Source of the DNA: Thalassotalea ponticola
GTDB taxonomy: Bacteria > Pseudomonadota > Gammaproteobacteria > Enterobacterales > Alteromonadaceae
NCBI RefSeq assembly: GCF_041379045.1
Contig: NZ_CP166871.1
Span: forward strand, 310,001-374,000
DNA: 64,000 nucleotides
Direction: 5' to 3'
Under the pieces are notes generated by a model. The model worked only from the letters and a program-made list of their open reading frames with translations, did not search any database and had not been told where the DNA came from. Both the position numbers and the translations under genes were made by a program. How positions within the stretch are numbered: the stretch's first letter is position 1; each line of letters opens with the position of its first letter. This document shows positions 7,352 to 14,845 of this stretch, in pieces.

Positions 7352-8086
7352 ATGAAAAAATTGGCGCTTACTATATTTTTAATGAGCTTTAATGCTCTTT
7401 CTTCACCAATTTTTAGTGAATTCGAATGTGGAAAATACGATGAGGGCAAAGCCTTAGAGTTGGACCCTGATAAGTCTTATTTTGACGACCCTATTAGAAG
7501 AGGGCCACTTCCTAAAAAAGTTCAAGATTCTGAAATTTATGAATTTTATCAACAGTTTGAGTTAAACGAACGACAACTTTTGATTGTGTCGAATCCGGTA
7601 ATTGCAGCAGATGCTAATGCGCCTTTAGCCTATACAATGACCTTTTATAGAGATAGGTGGAAATATGGCTCGGCACCTGAAGGGCATTTGACTATTCAAG
7701 ACGTAATTCCTCACGTAATTTATAGGACGCCTTTTGGGGTTTTGGCTGGTGATAGTAGAGGAGAGTTTGGTGGAGAGTTGGTTTTCTTTGATCTCGAAAA
7801 TAAAGTATCAATACTGGCTGACTTAAATGTTGAGGATATTTACAAATTTCCGTTTGGATATGTAGTTACTGAGGGAATATCCCACATGTCGAGCGACAGA
7901 GGAAACTTATATATAATTACTTTTTCTAAATCGAAGCCCGTCATAAATAAATTATATGGATTAATCGGTGCTCCTATAGCCTCTTATAAAACTAAGCCGA
8001 ATGAGTTGTTAATAAAATCAAAGGGTGGGTACCAGTTGCTGGACGATGCTGGGAAATTAAGTCGTGTAGTTTGTAGCAAGCTATGA
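7352..8086 (+). CDS. Secreted protein of unknown function
   Basis: A 244-residue protein with a signal peptide (MKKLALTIFLMSFNALSS) and cysteines near both ends of the mature chain (FECGKYD and VVCSKL) that could form one disulphide. The middle alternates short beta-like segments (TMTFYRDRW, LVFFDLENKVSIL, LYIITFSKSKPV), suggesting a beta-rich periplasmic or surface protein. No family recognised. Preceded and followed by 75-bp repeats (copies B and C), so it is a single-gene unit. Confidence 0.6.
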   Translation: MKKLALTIFLMSFNALSSPIFSEFECGKYDEGKALELDPDKSYFDDPIRRGPLPKKVQDSEIYEFYQQFELNERQLLIVSNPVIAADANAPLAYTMTFYRDRWKYGSAPEGHLTIQDVIPHVIYRTPFGVLAGDSRGEFGGELVFFDLENKVSILADLNVEDIYKFPFGYVVTEGISHMSSDRGNLYIITFSKSKPVINKLYGLIGAPIASYKTKPNELLIKSKGGYQLLDDAGKLSRVVCSKL

Positions 8087-8103
8087 CCCATACGGCAGAA
8101 AAT

Positions 8104-8178
8104 GGCACGTTTGCGTCACTCGCAGTTATAGCGTAAGTTATTGAATAAGAGGCAGTCTTGTACGGCTGCTGTGAGCGA
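8104..8178 (+). repeat. 75-bp intergenic repeat, diverged copy C
   Basis: Same length and ends as the other copies (GGCACGTTTGCG to CGGCTGCTGTGAGCGA), sharing TAGCGTAAGTTATTGA in the middle but with many substitutions between. Begins 17 bases after the stop of the gene at 7352. Confidence 0.75.
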
Positions 8179-8261
8179 ACTACAGACAATCAAAAATCCT
8201 TTAAGAGCCAAAAATTTCTATTTCTTTATCAAATTTAATTAACATTTTTCAAGGAGGTATT

Positions 8262-8768
8262 GTGCGCATAATATTAGTATTAATATTTTTTCATAGTGGT
8301 TATTCGTATGCACAAAAAACAGCACCAATATCTTCATGCCTTTCTTATGAAATGAATCGTATTAATAAAAATACAGGAACATTCGTCTTAAAAAATGTAT
8401 TTTCTCAAGAGCTTTTCGATAATTTAAATAGTAAATTTCCTAATCAAGAAATTGATTGGTCTGCTTGGACAACCGAAGTGCTTGAATACAATAGTGAAGA
8501 TGGAAAAGCGAAGACCAAACTTAAAGGATGTTTTGATGTTTCAAAAATATATGAAGATAGTGCACTAATCTCCTCAATAATGAGGGTTTCAATGAAGAGA
8601 TTTAATGCTGCTATGACGTTTTATTCGAAGCCTAGCTCAGAGCAAATTCCACAGGATAAAGTTGATACTATGGTTGATGGATACGAAGAATTACTTAAGG
8701 ATGATGAAGTCAAAAAAGCTATTAAGTCTGAGTTGAAACGAAACGAACAATTCAAGAACGAAAAATAA
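8262..8768 (+). CDS. Secreted protein of unknown function
   Basis: A 168-residue protein starting at GTG 8262 with a strong AAGGAGG site. The signal peptide (MRIILVLIFFHSGYSYA) is followed by a soluble domain with two cysteines (SSCLSYEM and KGCFDVSK) and a helical, lysine- and glutamate-rich C-terminus. No family recognised; probably periplasmic. A perfect 11-bp hairpin follows it. Confidence 0.6.
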   Translation: MRIILVLIFFHSGYSYAQKTAPISSCLSYEMNRINKNTGTFVLKNVFSQELFDNLNSKFPNQEIDWSAWTTEVLEYNSEDGKAKTKLKGCFDVSKIYEDSALISSIMRVSMKRFNAAMTFYSKPSSEQIPQDKVDTMVDGYEELLKDDEVKKAIKSELKRNEQFKNEK

Positions 8769-8790
8769 AACTGAGACATTTGTTACCACG

Positions 8791-8815
8791 TTCTATATCT
8801 TAGCAAGATATAGAA
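8791..8815 (+). terminator. Perfect hairpin after the gene at 8262
   Basis: TTCTATATCTT, loop AGC, AAGATATAGAA: an 11-bp perfect stem 22 bases past the stop codon. No T-run follows, so termination is uncertain; it may act as an mRNA 3' end stabiliser. Confidence 0.45.
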
Positions 8816-8851
8816 AACTCGTTCGTTATGATTTAGCGAACGGCGGTTATT

Positions 8852-8903
8852 GGCACAAGTTTGACGTTAACAGATTGAAAAGGTTAATGTCTCTAACGAG
8901 CGA
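8852..8903 (+). repeat. Shortened and degenerate relative of the 75-bp repeat
   Basis: GGCACAAGTTTG to CTCTAACGAGCGA, about 52 bases. It keeps the ends and the AACGGCGGTTA / ACAGCGGCCGT flanks but lacks the middle of the 75-bp form. Confidence 0.5.
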
Positions 8904-8939
8904 ACAGCGGCCGTAGCAATATATAAATATAAGCTAGAT

Positions 8940-9317
8940 ATGACAGGAAAAAAGACAAATACCACTTTGGCAGGGATACTAATTGTCTTAGCAAAGTTTT
9001 GCTTCCTTTTTGGAATAATTTCACTAGTTCAATTCTCCCTAGGAACAAATGAATTAACCTTTAGGCCAGTAATCCTTCTAATTCTGGGTTCTATATTAGG
9101 AGCAGTAGGTTTTTATTTAGTTGGTTCCTCAAAGATTGCTTGGCTACAACTTCCGCATCAAGCATTGGCATTTGTTGGTGTTGGCACTACCGTATATGGG
9201 GGTATAGAGTTGTACAATGGCAATGGAAATGTAATGTTGTGGGTATGGTTTTTATTAGGTCCATTTTTCTTTTTCAGTTGGCGATACTGTGCAAAACACA
9301 ACTTTTATAAAGCTTAA
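8940..9317 (+). CDS. Membrane protein of unknown function
   Basis: A 125-residue protein with four likely membrane helices (about residues 10-32, 42-62, 71-90 and 97-115). The glycine-rich second helix (ILLILGSILGAVGFYLVG) resembles small four-helix integral membrane proteins in general; no named family recognised. No clear ribosome site precedes the ATG. Unrelated to its neighbours, same strand. Confidence 0.55.
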   Translation: MTGKKTNTTLAGILIVLAKFCFLFGIISLVQFSLGTNELTFRPVILLILGSILGAVGFYLVGSSKIAWLQLPHQALAFVGVGTTVYGGIELYNGNGNVMLWVWFLLGPFFFFSWRYCAKHNFYKA

Positions 9318-9364
9318 ACTTTAGTACACCCCTAGCGACTGCTCCTGAAACATGAGAGAGGTTT

Positions 9365-9559
9365 ATGACAAAGTTAAAAGGAATGACGATAAATGAAAGG
9401 CTATTTGTCATGAACAAAATTAACAATTTTAATTCTGCAATTCGCCAAAAGAATATCGAAGAGGCAATCGCTATATTAGAGCAGTGCGAATTATCACTTG
9501 ATGCTGCAAAAGATAGTGTTGCAGCAATATTGAGAAATCCTAAAAAATATGGCTACTAA
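9365..9559 (+). CDS. Small conserved helical protein (MTINERLFV type)
   Basis: A 64-residue soluble protein with an AGAGAGG site before the ATG. The pattern MTINERLFV, then an acidic helical middle and a C-terminal AAILRNPKKYGY, matches small hypothetical proteins I have seen in many bacteria and no defined function. An alternative start at the second Met (GMTINERLF) would make it 58 residues and fits that family better. Confidence 0.6.
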   Translation: MTKLKGMTINERLFVMNKINNFNSAIRQKNIEEAIAILEQCELSLDAAKDSVAAILRNPKKYGY

Positions 9560-9648
9560 CGCGTTCGCGTCGGTCTAAGTAATCCGGTACTTTGGGAAGC
9601 AGTCAGGGGCTGTTGTGAGCGAATAGCAGAAGTTAAAGTAGAGTTAAA

Positions 9649-9927
9649 ATGGCATATACGATTTATTTTTCTGTCCTTATTTTTTTACAGTTTTTAGCGC
9701 CAAAGTTAGCGGTAAAAATCAAAAATCGATTTAGAGAACTTGGGGTTGACATGGAAACCAGTGTATATATCTCAATGTTAAATACTTCAGGTTTTTGGCA
9801 CGAAGCTAAGGATCTTAACTCTTCAAGGAATGATGCTTTGATAGCAAAATATTTATGGATATATAAATCTTGGTGGGTTTTATTTATAGTCGGTATGGTC
9901 GGACTGTTTTTTGGGGTAGGTTACTGA
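9649..9927 (+). CDS. Small membrane protein of unknown function
   Basis: A 92-residue protein with an N-terminal hydrophobic helix (residues 3-20), a basic and polar middle (IKNRFRELGVDM) and a C-terminal helix (about 72-90, WWVLFIVGMVGLFFGVG). Both ends are probably membrane-inserted with the middle in the cytosol. No family recognised. Confidence 0.55.
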   Translation: MAYTIYFSVLIFLQFLAPKLAVKIKNRFRELGVDMETSVYISMLNTSGFWHEAKDLNSSRNDALIAKYLWIYKSWWVLFIVGMVGLFFGVGY

Positions 9928-9977
9928 TTGACTGCTGCCTTTTAGAGCGAACAACAGACGTTAAAGGATAACTAATT

Positions 9978-10418
9978 TTGAAGCATGGAATTGCACTCAT
10001 ATTACTTTTTAGTTGTACTTCATGTTCTGTAATAACTGATGCTAGTAAAGACTGCTCAAGACCAAATCACATCGAAGTAGAACTTAATTCGAAATATTTT
10101 GAAGGGAAATGGTTTAGCCAAATAGATATAGGTGATGATGCCATCGAAACTTATGATTGTGATTTTCAACTCAACGGTAATTTCAGTTGTCATGTCATCG
10201 AGCGTGGCCCTTTAAACAAAGAGCAATCAGTTTACCATACTGATGAATATTGGGAGAAAGGAATATGGACTTTCGAGACGAATAGTTTGTTAAAAACAAT
10301 CAACGGTCACTCTCAGATTCAGTATACGGTTGTGTCAGCTAACCAGAGTAATTATGTTCTTTCAGATGGTAGAGCTGAATATTGGTTTACCAAAGAATAT
10401 AGCTGTTTAGGCAGTTAA
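9978..10418 (+). CDS. Putative lipoprotein of unknown function
   Basis: A 146-residue protein starting at TTG 9978 with AAAGGAT eight bases upstream. The hydrophobic N-terminus leads to LLFSCTSCSV, in which either cysteine could be the lipidated residue. The mature domain has several cysteines (KDCSRP, YDCDFQ, FSCHV, YSCLGS) and an FEGKWFSQID segment of the kind seen in small periplasmic lipocalin-like or META-like folds. This resemblance is weak. Function unknown. Confidence 0.55.
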   Translation: MKHGIALILLFSCTSCSVITDASKDCSRPNHIEVELNSKYFEGKWFSQIDIGDDAIETYDCDFQLNGNFSCHVIERGPLNKEQSVYHTDEYWEKGIWTFETNSLLKTINGHSQIQYTVVSANQSNYVLSDGRAEYWFTKEYSCLGS

Positions 10419-10469
10419 GAGCGACAAGCAGCCTAAAGTCAACATAAGGTAATCTATTTAACCTGTACC

Positions 10470-10880
10470 ATGAAGCACTCCCGTTTTGACACAAAGAAAG
10501 TAACTGAGCCTATGCCTCGTATCCAATCCATTGTCTTTGGACTGGCTTGTCTTTTTATATTTATATTTGTAGCGCACAAAGCTTTATTCGATACGACATC
10601 TGACTCAGGATTATTTACAATTTTGTTGGTCATCCTAGGAATACCTTTAGGGTTAATAGGTTGGAGGCTATTATTTGCGTCAACACGCGAAAGAAATTAC
10701 GGATATTTCTCCCCGCTAACTTTATGTGTATTAGGTGTTTTAATCGTTATAGTTGGTTTGATGCTTGCTTATCAAGGAGCTAGAGGTTCAGGTATTGCTG
10801 TAGCGGGTGGCCTAGCTCTTATAGCTTTAGGCAAAAGAAGACGCGTTCAGCGAAGAAAACAAAAACTGTGGTTTAAATAA
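10470..10880 (+). CDS. Membrane protein of unknown function
   Basis: A 136-residue protein with three to four hydrophobic segments (about residues 18-36, 46-68, 80-101 and 104-120) and a strongly basic C-terminus (KRRRVQRRKQK) that should stay in the cytosol. No family recognised. A 75-bp repeat (copy D) begins 22 bases after the stop. Confidence 0.55.
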   Translation: MKHSRFDTKKVTEPMPRIQSIVFGLACLFIFIFVAHKALFDTTSDSGLFTILLVILGIPLGLIGWRLLFASTRERNYGYFSPLTLCVLGVLIVIVGLMLAYQGARGSGIAVAGGLALIALGKRRRVQRRKQKLWFK

Positions 10881-10901
10881 CTGTTGCGACTGACAGGTAT
10901 T

Positions 10902-10976
10902 GGCACATTTGCGCCTGTCGGTTAAATAGCGTAAGTTATTGATTAATAGTCAGTAGCGAACGGCTGCTGTGAGCGA
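10902..10976 (+). repeat. 75-bp intergenic repeat, copy D
   Basis: Almost identical to copy B (one difference noticed: ATTAATAGTC for ATTAATGGTC), and the same length. It lies between the genes at 10470 and 11024. Confidence 0.88.
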
Positions 10977-11023
10977 ATCAGAGTCACTCAACTTACGACA
11001 AAAGATTAAACTGTTAGGTGTTT

Positions 11024-11296
11024 ATGAAATATAGTCAACCTGAGGTTAAGATAATCAATGAATCGATTAAATTTGTTAATCGATGGCGATGGTACAAATA
11101 CGTTTTAGTTGTAACGGTGATTGTACTGATTTGGTTTAGTTATTTTCTTATCACTAATGAAGGTTATGGAAAATTTTCAGCTTTGGTTGGTGTTCCAGTT
11201 GGCCTTTTACTCGGTTACTTAAAGCGAAATTGGACAACGCCTAGAAAAGAAGCATTGTTAATTAAGTTAGTCTCTAATCTAAAAACACCTAACTGA
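11024..11296 (+). CDS. Small membrane protein bounded by attC-type cores
   Basis: About 90 residues from the ATG at 11024. Two hydrophobic helices (about residues 24-42 and 53-66) and a basic C-terminal half. GTTAGGT (11013-11019) lies just before the start and ACCTAAC (11287-11293) overlaps the end, the same half-sites that bound the canonical cassettes at 4.4-5.8 kb. It may therefore be a displaced integron cassette embedded in the second array. No family recognised. Confidence 0.5.
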   Translation: MKYSQPEVKIINESIKFVNRWRWYKYVLVVTVIVLIWFSYFLITNEGYGKFSALVGVPVGLLLGYLKRNWTTPRKEALLIKLVSNLKTPN

Positions 11297-11356
11297 GACT
11301 TGGGCGCTAATACTCCAAAATTATCGTATATAAGCAAACTCTAACGGACCGAGGTT

Positions 11357-11431
11357 GGCACAATTGCGGCGTCTGCATAAATAACGTAACTTATTGAAAA
11401 GTGAGTGGCCGCGAGCGACTGCTGTGAGCGA
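11357..11431 (+). repeat. 75-bp intergenic repeat, diverged copy E
   Basis: Same length and ends (GGCACAATTGCGGC to ACTGCTGTGAGCGA) with a divergent middle. It is flanked by TAACGGAC on both sides (11342-11349 and 11433-11440), a direct repeat of 8 bases that could be a duplication from insertion. Confidence 0.7.
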
Positions 11432-11479
11432 TTAACGGACTAAATCGGAATTATTGAGTTAACCCGAAAAGGATGCACA

Positions 11480-12562
11480 ATGAAAAAGTTATTTTATACG
11501 GTAGTTGTCTTTTTCGGATTAATTGCAATTTTTTATTTTTCATTGTTAGTGTTGATTGATAAAGAAACATACCCTCCTACAGCCCTTAATTTTACTCCCA
11601 CTGAATTTACCGTAGTTAATGAACAAGAAGTCTTTTATTCAATAGGTAATTCAATTAAGTTTGGGAACCAATTCTCTATAGCAGACAAAACAATATTCGA
11701 GTCTGATAAGAGAATAGTAGATGTTCACGTATCGCCAAATAATTCTTTTGCGGTCATTGAATATTCTGATGAAATTTGGTTGCTTTCATATGACGGTTCT
11801 ATAAAGCAGTTTATATCTAAAGTAATGAACCCGTTTGATGTTAAAAGTGAACCTGTTGGAGAAACATTTTATACAGGTAACATTCAATGGGGGCCTACTT
11901 CAGATTACTTTTACGTTCTAGAATATGAAGTATATAAACGAAATAAAGATGGCTATATTAGTTCAGAAACAAAAGCGTTAGTTAAATATACTATTGATAA
12001 TCAAGAGTTTTCGAAGGTTGTTAATCCTATGCCGTTCTTCTTATATGCTCAGGGTGAAAATGGTATTTATTTTGTAAGCCCTACACCTGATGGGGACTTG
12101 GTACTGAACCACAGCCCTTTAAATTCTACTCAGAGAAAAGTTGTCGGTTTAGAGGAATTAAAGAAAATAAATAATCTTCGCACTATATTTTACAATTTTT
12201 CTGTTCACGATTATTCAGACATGTTGATAGCGGAAGGCCGAGTAAAAAGCCAGATAAGTGAAGATAGAACGAATATGTCTTTTTATATTGACGATAATAA
12301 GGTATTAACAACTAAAGAAGGTATGGGGTTTAAAGGGCCTACATTTGGAATGCAAGCGGGTATCGGAAATGTGTTTACACCGAGCGGACGTTATTTCTTA
12401 TTGAATCTATATTCAGAGCAATATAATGGGCCATTACTATTCAATGTCGAAACCTATGAGTATATGAAAATGCCTGCTGATTTACGTATATACCAAAATG
12501 TAAATACTAAGACATCAAATTCGTGGATACTGACAAATTCAGGCGTGGAAATTAGAAAATAA
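11480..12562 (+). CDS. Membrane-anchored, probably beta-propeller-like protein of unknown function
   Basis: A 360-residue protein with an N-terminal membrane anchor (residues 7-27) and a large periplasmic domain. The domain carries repeated short beta-type segments such as DVHVSPNNSFAVIEY, WLLSYDGSIKQF, IQWGPTSDYFYVLEY and NVFTPSGRYFLLN, each with the S-P-x-x-x-x-F pattern often seen in blades of WD40/TolB-like propellers. The fold is an inference from this periodicity. No family name recognised. It is the last gene before the csrA region. Confidence 0.6.
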   Translation: MKKLFYTVVVFFGLIAIFYFSLLVLIDKETYPPTALNFTPTEFTVVNEQEVFYSIGNSIKFGNQFSIADKTIFESDKRIVDVHVSPNNSFAVIEYSDEIWLLSYDGSIKQFISKVMNPFDVKSEPVGETFYTGNIQWGPTSDYFYVLEYEVYKRNKDGYISSETKALVKYTIDNQEFSKVVNPMPFFLYAQGENGIYFVSPTPDGDLVLNHSPLNSTQRKVVGLEELKKINNLRTIFYNFSVHDYSDMLIAEGRVKSQISEDRTNMSFYIDDNKVLTTKEGMGFKGPTFGMQAGIGNVFTPSGRYFLLNLYSEQYNGPLLFNVETYEYMKMPADLRIYQNVNTKTSNSWILTNSGVEIRK

Positions 12563-12623
12563 ATAATTTGCGAACGGCAGCAAGTGGCACAACAGAGACG
12601 TTTAACGTAAGAATTTCCACCGA

Positions 12624-12661
12624 AGGAGTTATCGCAGAATGAAAGTAGTGCGATAACTCCT
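12624..12661. other. Perfect 13-bp inverted repeat
   Basis: AGGAGTTATCGCA (12624-12636) and TGCGATAACTCCT (12649-12661) with a 12-base loop. Lies between the 3' ends of the gene at 11480 and the csrA paralogue, so it may protect or end both transcripts, though neither side has a T-run. Confidence 0.6.
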
Positions 12662-12693
12662 GATGCTCATACTAGATAAAGTCAGAATAGGCT

Positions 12694-12867
12694 TTACGCA
12701 TTTAACTCCGACCTGATCCGCTTGTAGATTTCAGACCGATGCACGCTGACCGTTTTAGGTGCTTCTATACCAACCTTCACCTGCTCCCCTTGGATTGAAA
12801 TAATTTTGCAGGTGATGTTGTTACCAATGTGGATTACTTGTCCGATTGTTCGGGTGAGAATAAGCAT
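12694..12867 (-). CDS. csrA: CsrA-family RNA-binding translational regulator, short paralogue
   Basis: A 57-residue protein beginning MLILTRTIGQ and containing KVGIEAPKTVSVHRSEIY, the CsrA/RsmA signature with the conserved R6 and V-x-R44-x-E-I-Y region. CsrA dimers bind GGA motifs near ribosome sites and change mRNA translation and stability. Two features differ from housekeeping CsrA: it has LTRTIGQ rather than LTRRVGE, and it lacks the usual C-terminal tail. It has an AAAAGGA site six bases before the ATG. Located among accessory genes, so it is probably a horizontally acquired extra CsrA rather than the chromosomal copy. Confidence 0.85.
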   Translation of the reverse strand: MLILTRTIGQVIHIGNNITCKIISIQGEQVKVGIEAPKTVSVHRSEIYKRIRSELNA

Positions 12868-13015
12868 GATAAATCCTTTTAATTAAATGATAGAAGAAAA
12901 GCAAGGTAACCGTATCGAGAGCACGTCCTTGCCCATTCAATTTGAGTGTAGTCCAGGGTTTGACTTATGACAAAACCGCATGGTTTACATATCGTTGACT
13001 TGGTTAATCCCCACT

Positions 13016-13252
13016 TTAGCTAGCTTTCATAAGCTGAACACCAATGCCTTGTTGTAATAAATAGCGCTGAATGTTCTTACCTTCTTTTACGATAACATTA
13101 CCAAGCTGTTCAGCGATGATTTCACCATTTGCACTTAACGAAGCGCCAGTAAGCAAATCAGTCTTCTGGTCATTTCTGTGTTCGCTCTTATCAAAAAGTG
13201 CGTTGGTTGCGCCAGTGATTGTTTCTGTCGTTAGAGATTCGATGTTTTTCAT
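13016..13252 (-). CDS. Small protein of unknown function
   Basis: About 78 residues from the internal ATG at 13252. The frame is open 19 codons further but that extension is basic and lies in apparent promoter sequence. Soluble, with LTTETITGATNALFDKSEHR and a C-terminal half KNIQRYLLQQGIGVQLMK. No family recognised. Upstream on its strand are several GTAC-containing near-palindromes (13265-13370) that could be operator sites. Confidence 0.45.
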   Translation of the reverse strand: MKNIESLTTETITGATNALFDKSEHRNDQKTDLLTGASLSANGEIIAEQLGNVIVKEGKNIQRYLLQQGIGVQLMKAS

Positions 13253-13536
13253 AATTTTTCTGGTTCGTATTTTGTGTACGGTTTTGCTTGACGGGGTAGT
13301 AGTACGCAACCAGGTTCGGATGCAAGAAGTTTTTTAAATTATTTTAATTCGTACGTGGTGTACTGTTCGCTCTATTTGATGCATAAAAAGGTTTTTTTTG
13401 GGGAGCTGTTTCGAAATAATAGTTGCTTAGGGTGGTGGGCTTGGATTTATTTTAGTATATATATTAGTGGTTTAACTTCGTTGTTTATTTTTGATAACGA
13501 ATGAATGGAATAATAATAAATCAGCAAGGAGTAAAC

Positions 13537-13929
13537 ATGTCAGAATCTTGTAGCTGTGGAGATGATGCCGAAGTTGGGGCAACAGTAAAGTTGCATTGTA
13601 AGACGTGTAAAAGCGTTTTAGAGAAATTTTCCATTGCCAAGCCAATTAAAGCAGCAGGGCTGACAGTTTGTTTAGCTTATGGTGGTAGCCTCTTTATCGA
13701 TTACGCAATAACTGATAATCGATATCCCATGGATGTTGAGTATGCGGTGTTAGATGCTTGTTTAAGTTCTTACCAAGCGCCTTTACGCTATTCTTCGTAT
13801 GGTTCAAAGAAAAGCATTTGCTTGTGTGCATTAGAAGATACGATGAATGAAATTTCTTATGTACGCTACAAAGTAGACGAAGATAGCTTTTTAGACGCTT
13901 TTAGAAAAAACGCTAAAGAATGTAGGTAG
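13537..13929 (+). CDS. Cysteine-rich small protein with zinc-ribbon-like N-terminus
   Basis: About 130 residues from the ATG at 13537, which has AAGGAG seven bases before it; the upstream ATG at 13501 lacks one. The N-terminus has CSCGDD followed by CKTCKS, a possible zinc site, then a hydrophobic stretch (AAGLTVCLAYGGSLFIDYA) and a C-terminal domain with CLCALEDT and a final CR. No family recognised. Its stop codon lies inside a terminator hairpin shared with the convergent small gene. Confidence 0.5.
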   Translation: MSESCSCGDDAEVGATVKLHCKTCKSVLEKFSIAKPIKAAGLTVCLAYGGSLFIDYAITDNRYPMDVEYAVLDACLSSYQAPLRYSSYGSKKSICLCALEDTMNEISYVRYKVDEDSFLDAFRKNAKECR

Positions 13930-13961
13930 CTCAGACTGATCGCCTGAGCTACCTTGTTTTT
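13925..13961 (+). terminator. Terminator overlapping the stop codon of the cysteine-rich gene
   Basis: GGTAGCTCAG (13925-13934) pairs with CTGAGCTACC (13944-13953), followed by TTGTTTTT. The hairpin begins before the stop codon of the upstream gene. Confidence 0.75.
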
Positions 13962-14094
13962 AATCGCCCAAGTAGTCGTCGTTGTTAGGATTATGGGCAT
14001 CAGCCCAGTCATCCATATCGGCGTCGTTATTGGGGTTGTTAATGTCTGACCATAGATCTAACTCAGCATCAGACATATTAGAGGTATTTGGCAT
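13960..14094 (-). CDS. Very small acidic protein with an internal repeat
   Basis: A 44-residue protein, very rich in Asp and Asn, with two similar halves: WSDINNPNNDADMDD and WADAHNPNNDDYLGD. The W-x-D-x-x-NPNND pattern recurs in small bacterial proteins of unknown role. It starts eight bases after the stop of the gene at 14103 on the same strand, so the two form an operon. Confidence 0.6.
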   Translation of the reverse strand: MPNTSNMSDAELDLWSDINNPNNDADMDDWADAHNPNNDDYLGD

Positions 14095-14102
14095 AAACCC
14101 TG

Positions 14103-14312
14103 CTATTTACTTTTAGGTGGATTATTGCCACGACCTCCCCCAGAGGGGTTGCCTGTTTTACTCGGACCATTTGGTGGTGTACCGCCAGATTTGCTGGCTG
14201 AAGACATCGCTCTTGCTGCAAATGAGTCTTTAGGCACGACGCCACCGTTAGCTTTCGCTGTAGCTGATTGAATTCGCGCAGCAGCGGCTTTGGACATGGT
14301 GTTTTTAGACAT
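14103..14312 (-). CDS. Seed-maturation-protein-like small basic protein
   Basis: A 69-residue protein. The N-terminal half contains AAARIQSATAKANGGVVPK and DSFAARAMSSA, close to the SMP (seed maturation protein) motif found in plant LEA-type proteins and in short bacterial proteins. The C-terminal half is a low-complexity Gly/Pro/Asn/Ser tail. Such proteins are expected to be disordered; the role in bacteria is unknown. First gene of a two-gene minus-strand operon and divergent from the gene at 14401. Confidence 0.7.
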   Translation of the reverse strand: MSKNTMSKAAAARIQSATAKANGGVVPKDSFAARAMSSASKSGGTPPNGPSKTGNPSGGGRGNNPPKSK

Positions 14313-14400
14313 ATTTTTTCCTTATTAATTAGGTTATTAATTCAATTTACTGGCCCCGCTGGGTCAGTAATGACAAACATAGCAAAGGTGTTAGGGACAA

Positions 14401-14739
14401 ATGGGGACAGAAGAATTACAAAAAGAAATAAAAAAGCTTCTCGGGATGTTGAAGTGGTCTCAAAAAAGACTTGGGCGTGAGCTTTACTATACAAAATATG
14501 AAGACGACGATGAGCTTGAAGTGGCTCGCTTTGAAGAGAAGGTTAAAAAAGATCTATCAAGATCGACAACCAAACCGGTGTTATTGAAATCGTACCTGGA
14601 TTTAATTACTCATCATGACGAATTTAAGAGCTTGGGTATCATCGTACCAACTTATCAAAAAACAGAAGTTTTAAGTGCATCTATGGAAAGCGGCATGTTT
14701 GAAATATCTAAAATGGTAGAAAAGTTAGTTCAAAGTTAA
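14401..14739 (+). CDS. Conserved small protein with HTH-like N-terminus
   Basis: A 112-residue soluble protein. The N-terminus KKLLGMLKWSQKRLGRELYY looks like the first helices of a Cro/CI-type fold, followed by an acidic segment (YEDDDELEVARFEEKVKKD) and a C-terminal MESGMFEISKMVEKL. I have seen this pattern in hypothetical proteins of mobile regions in Vibrio and enterics. The function is not established. Terminated by a hairpin with an AGTGCAGG arm. Confidence 0.6.
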   Translation: MGTEELQKEIKKLLGMLKWSQKRLGRELYYTKYEDDDELEVARFEEKVKKDLSRSTTKPVLLKSYLDLITHHDEFKSLGIIVPTYQKTEVLSASMESGMFEISKMVEKLVQS

Positions 14740-14756
14740 TGTGTACTAACTCAAAA

Positions 14757-14784
14757 CCTGCACTATGTTTTTTTTCAGTGCAGG
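14757..14784 (+). terminator. Hairpin after the gene at 14401
   Basis: CCTGCACT and AGTGCAGG separated by a T-rich loop. The T-run is in the loop rather than after the stem, so termination strength is uncertain. Confidence 0.5.
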
Positions 14785-14845
14785 CATTGAGTTTTGCTCG
14801 GCTAATAAAGTATAGATATTTAATCTAAGCCTTTAGTTTTAGCGC

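Noticed and set aside
7992..8189. Minus-strand frame over repeat copy C
   Set aside because: It is a by-product of the repeat sequence and antisense to a better gene.
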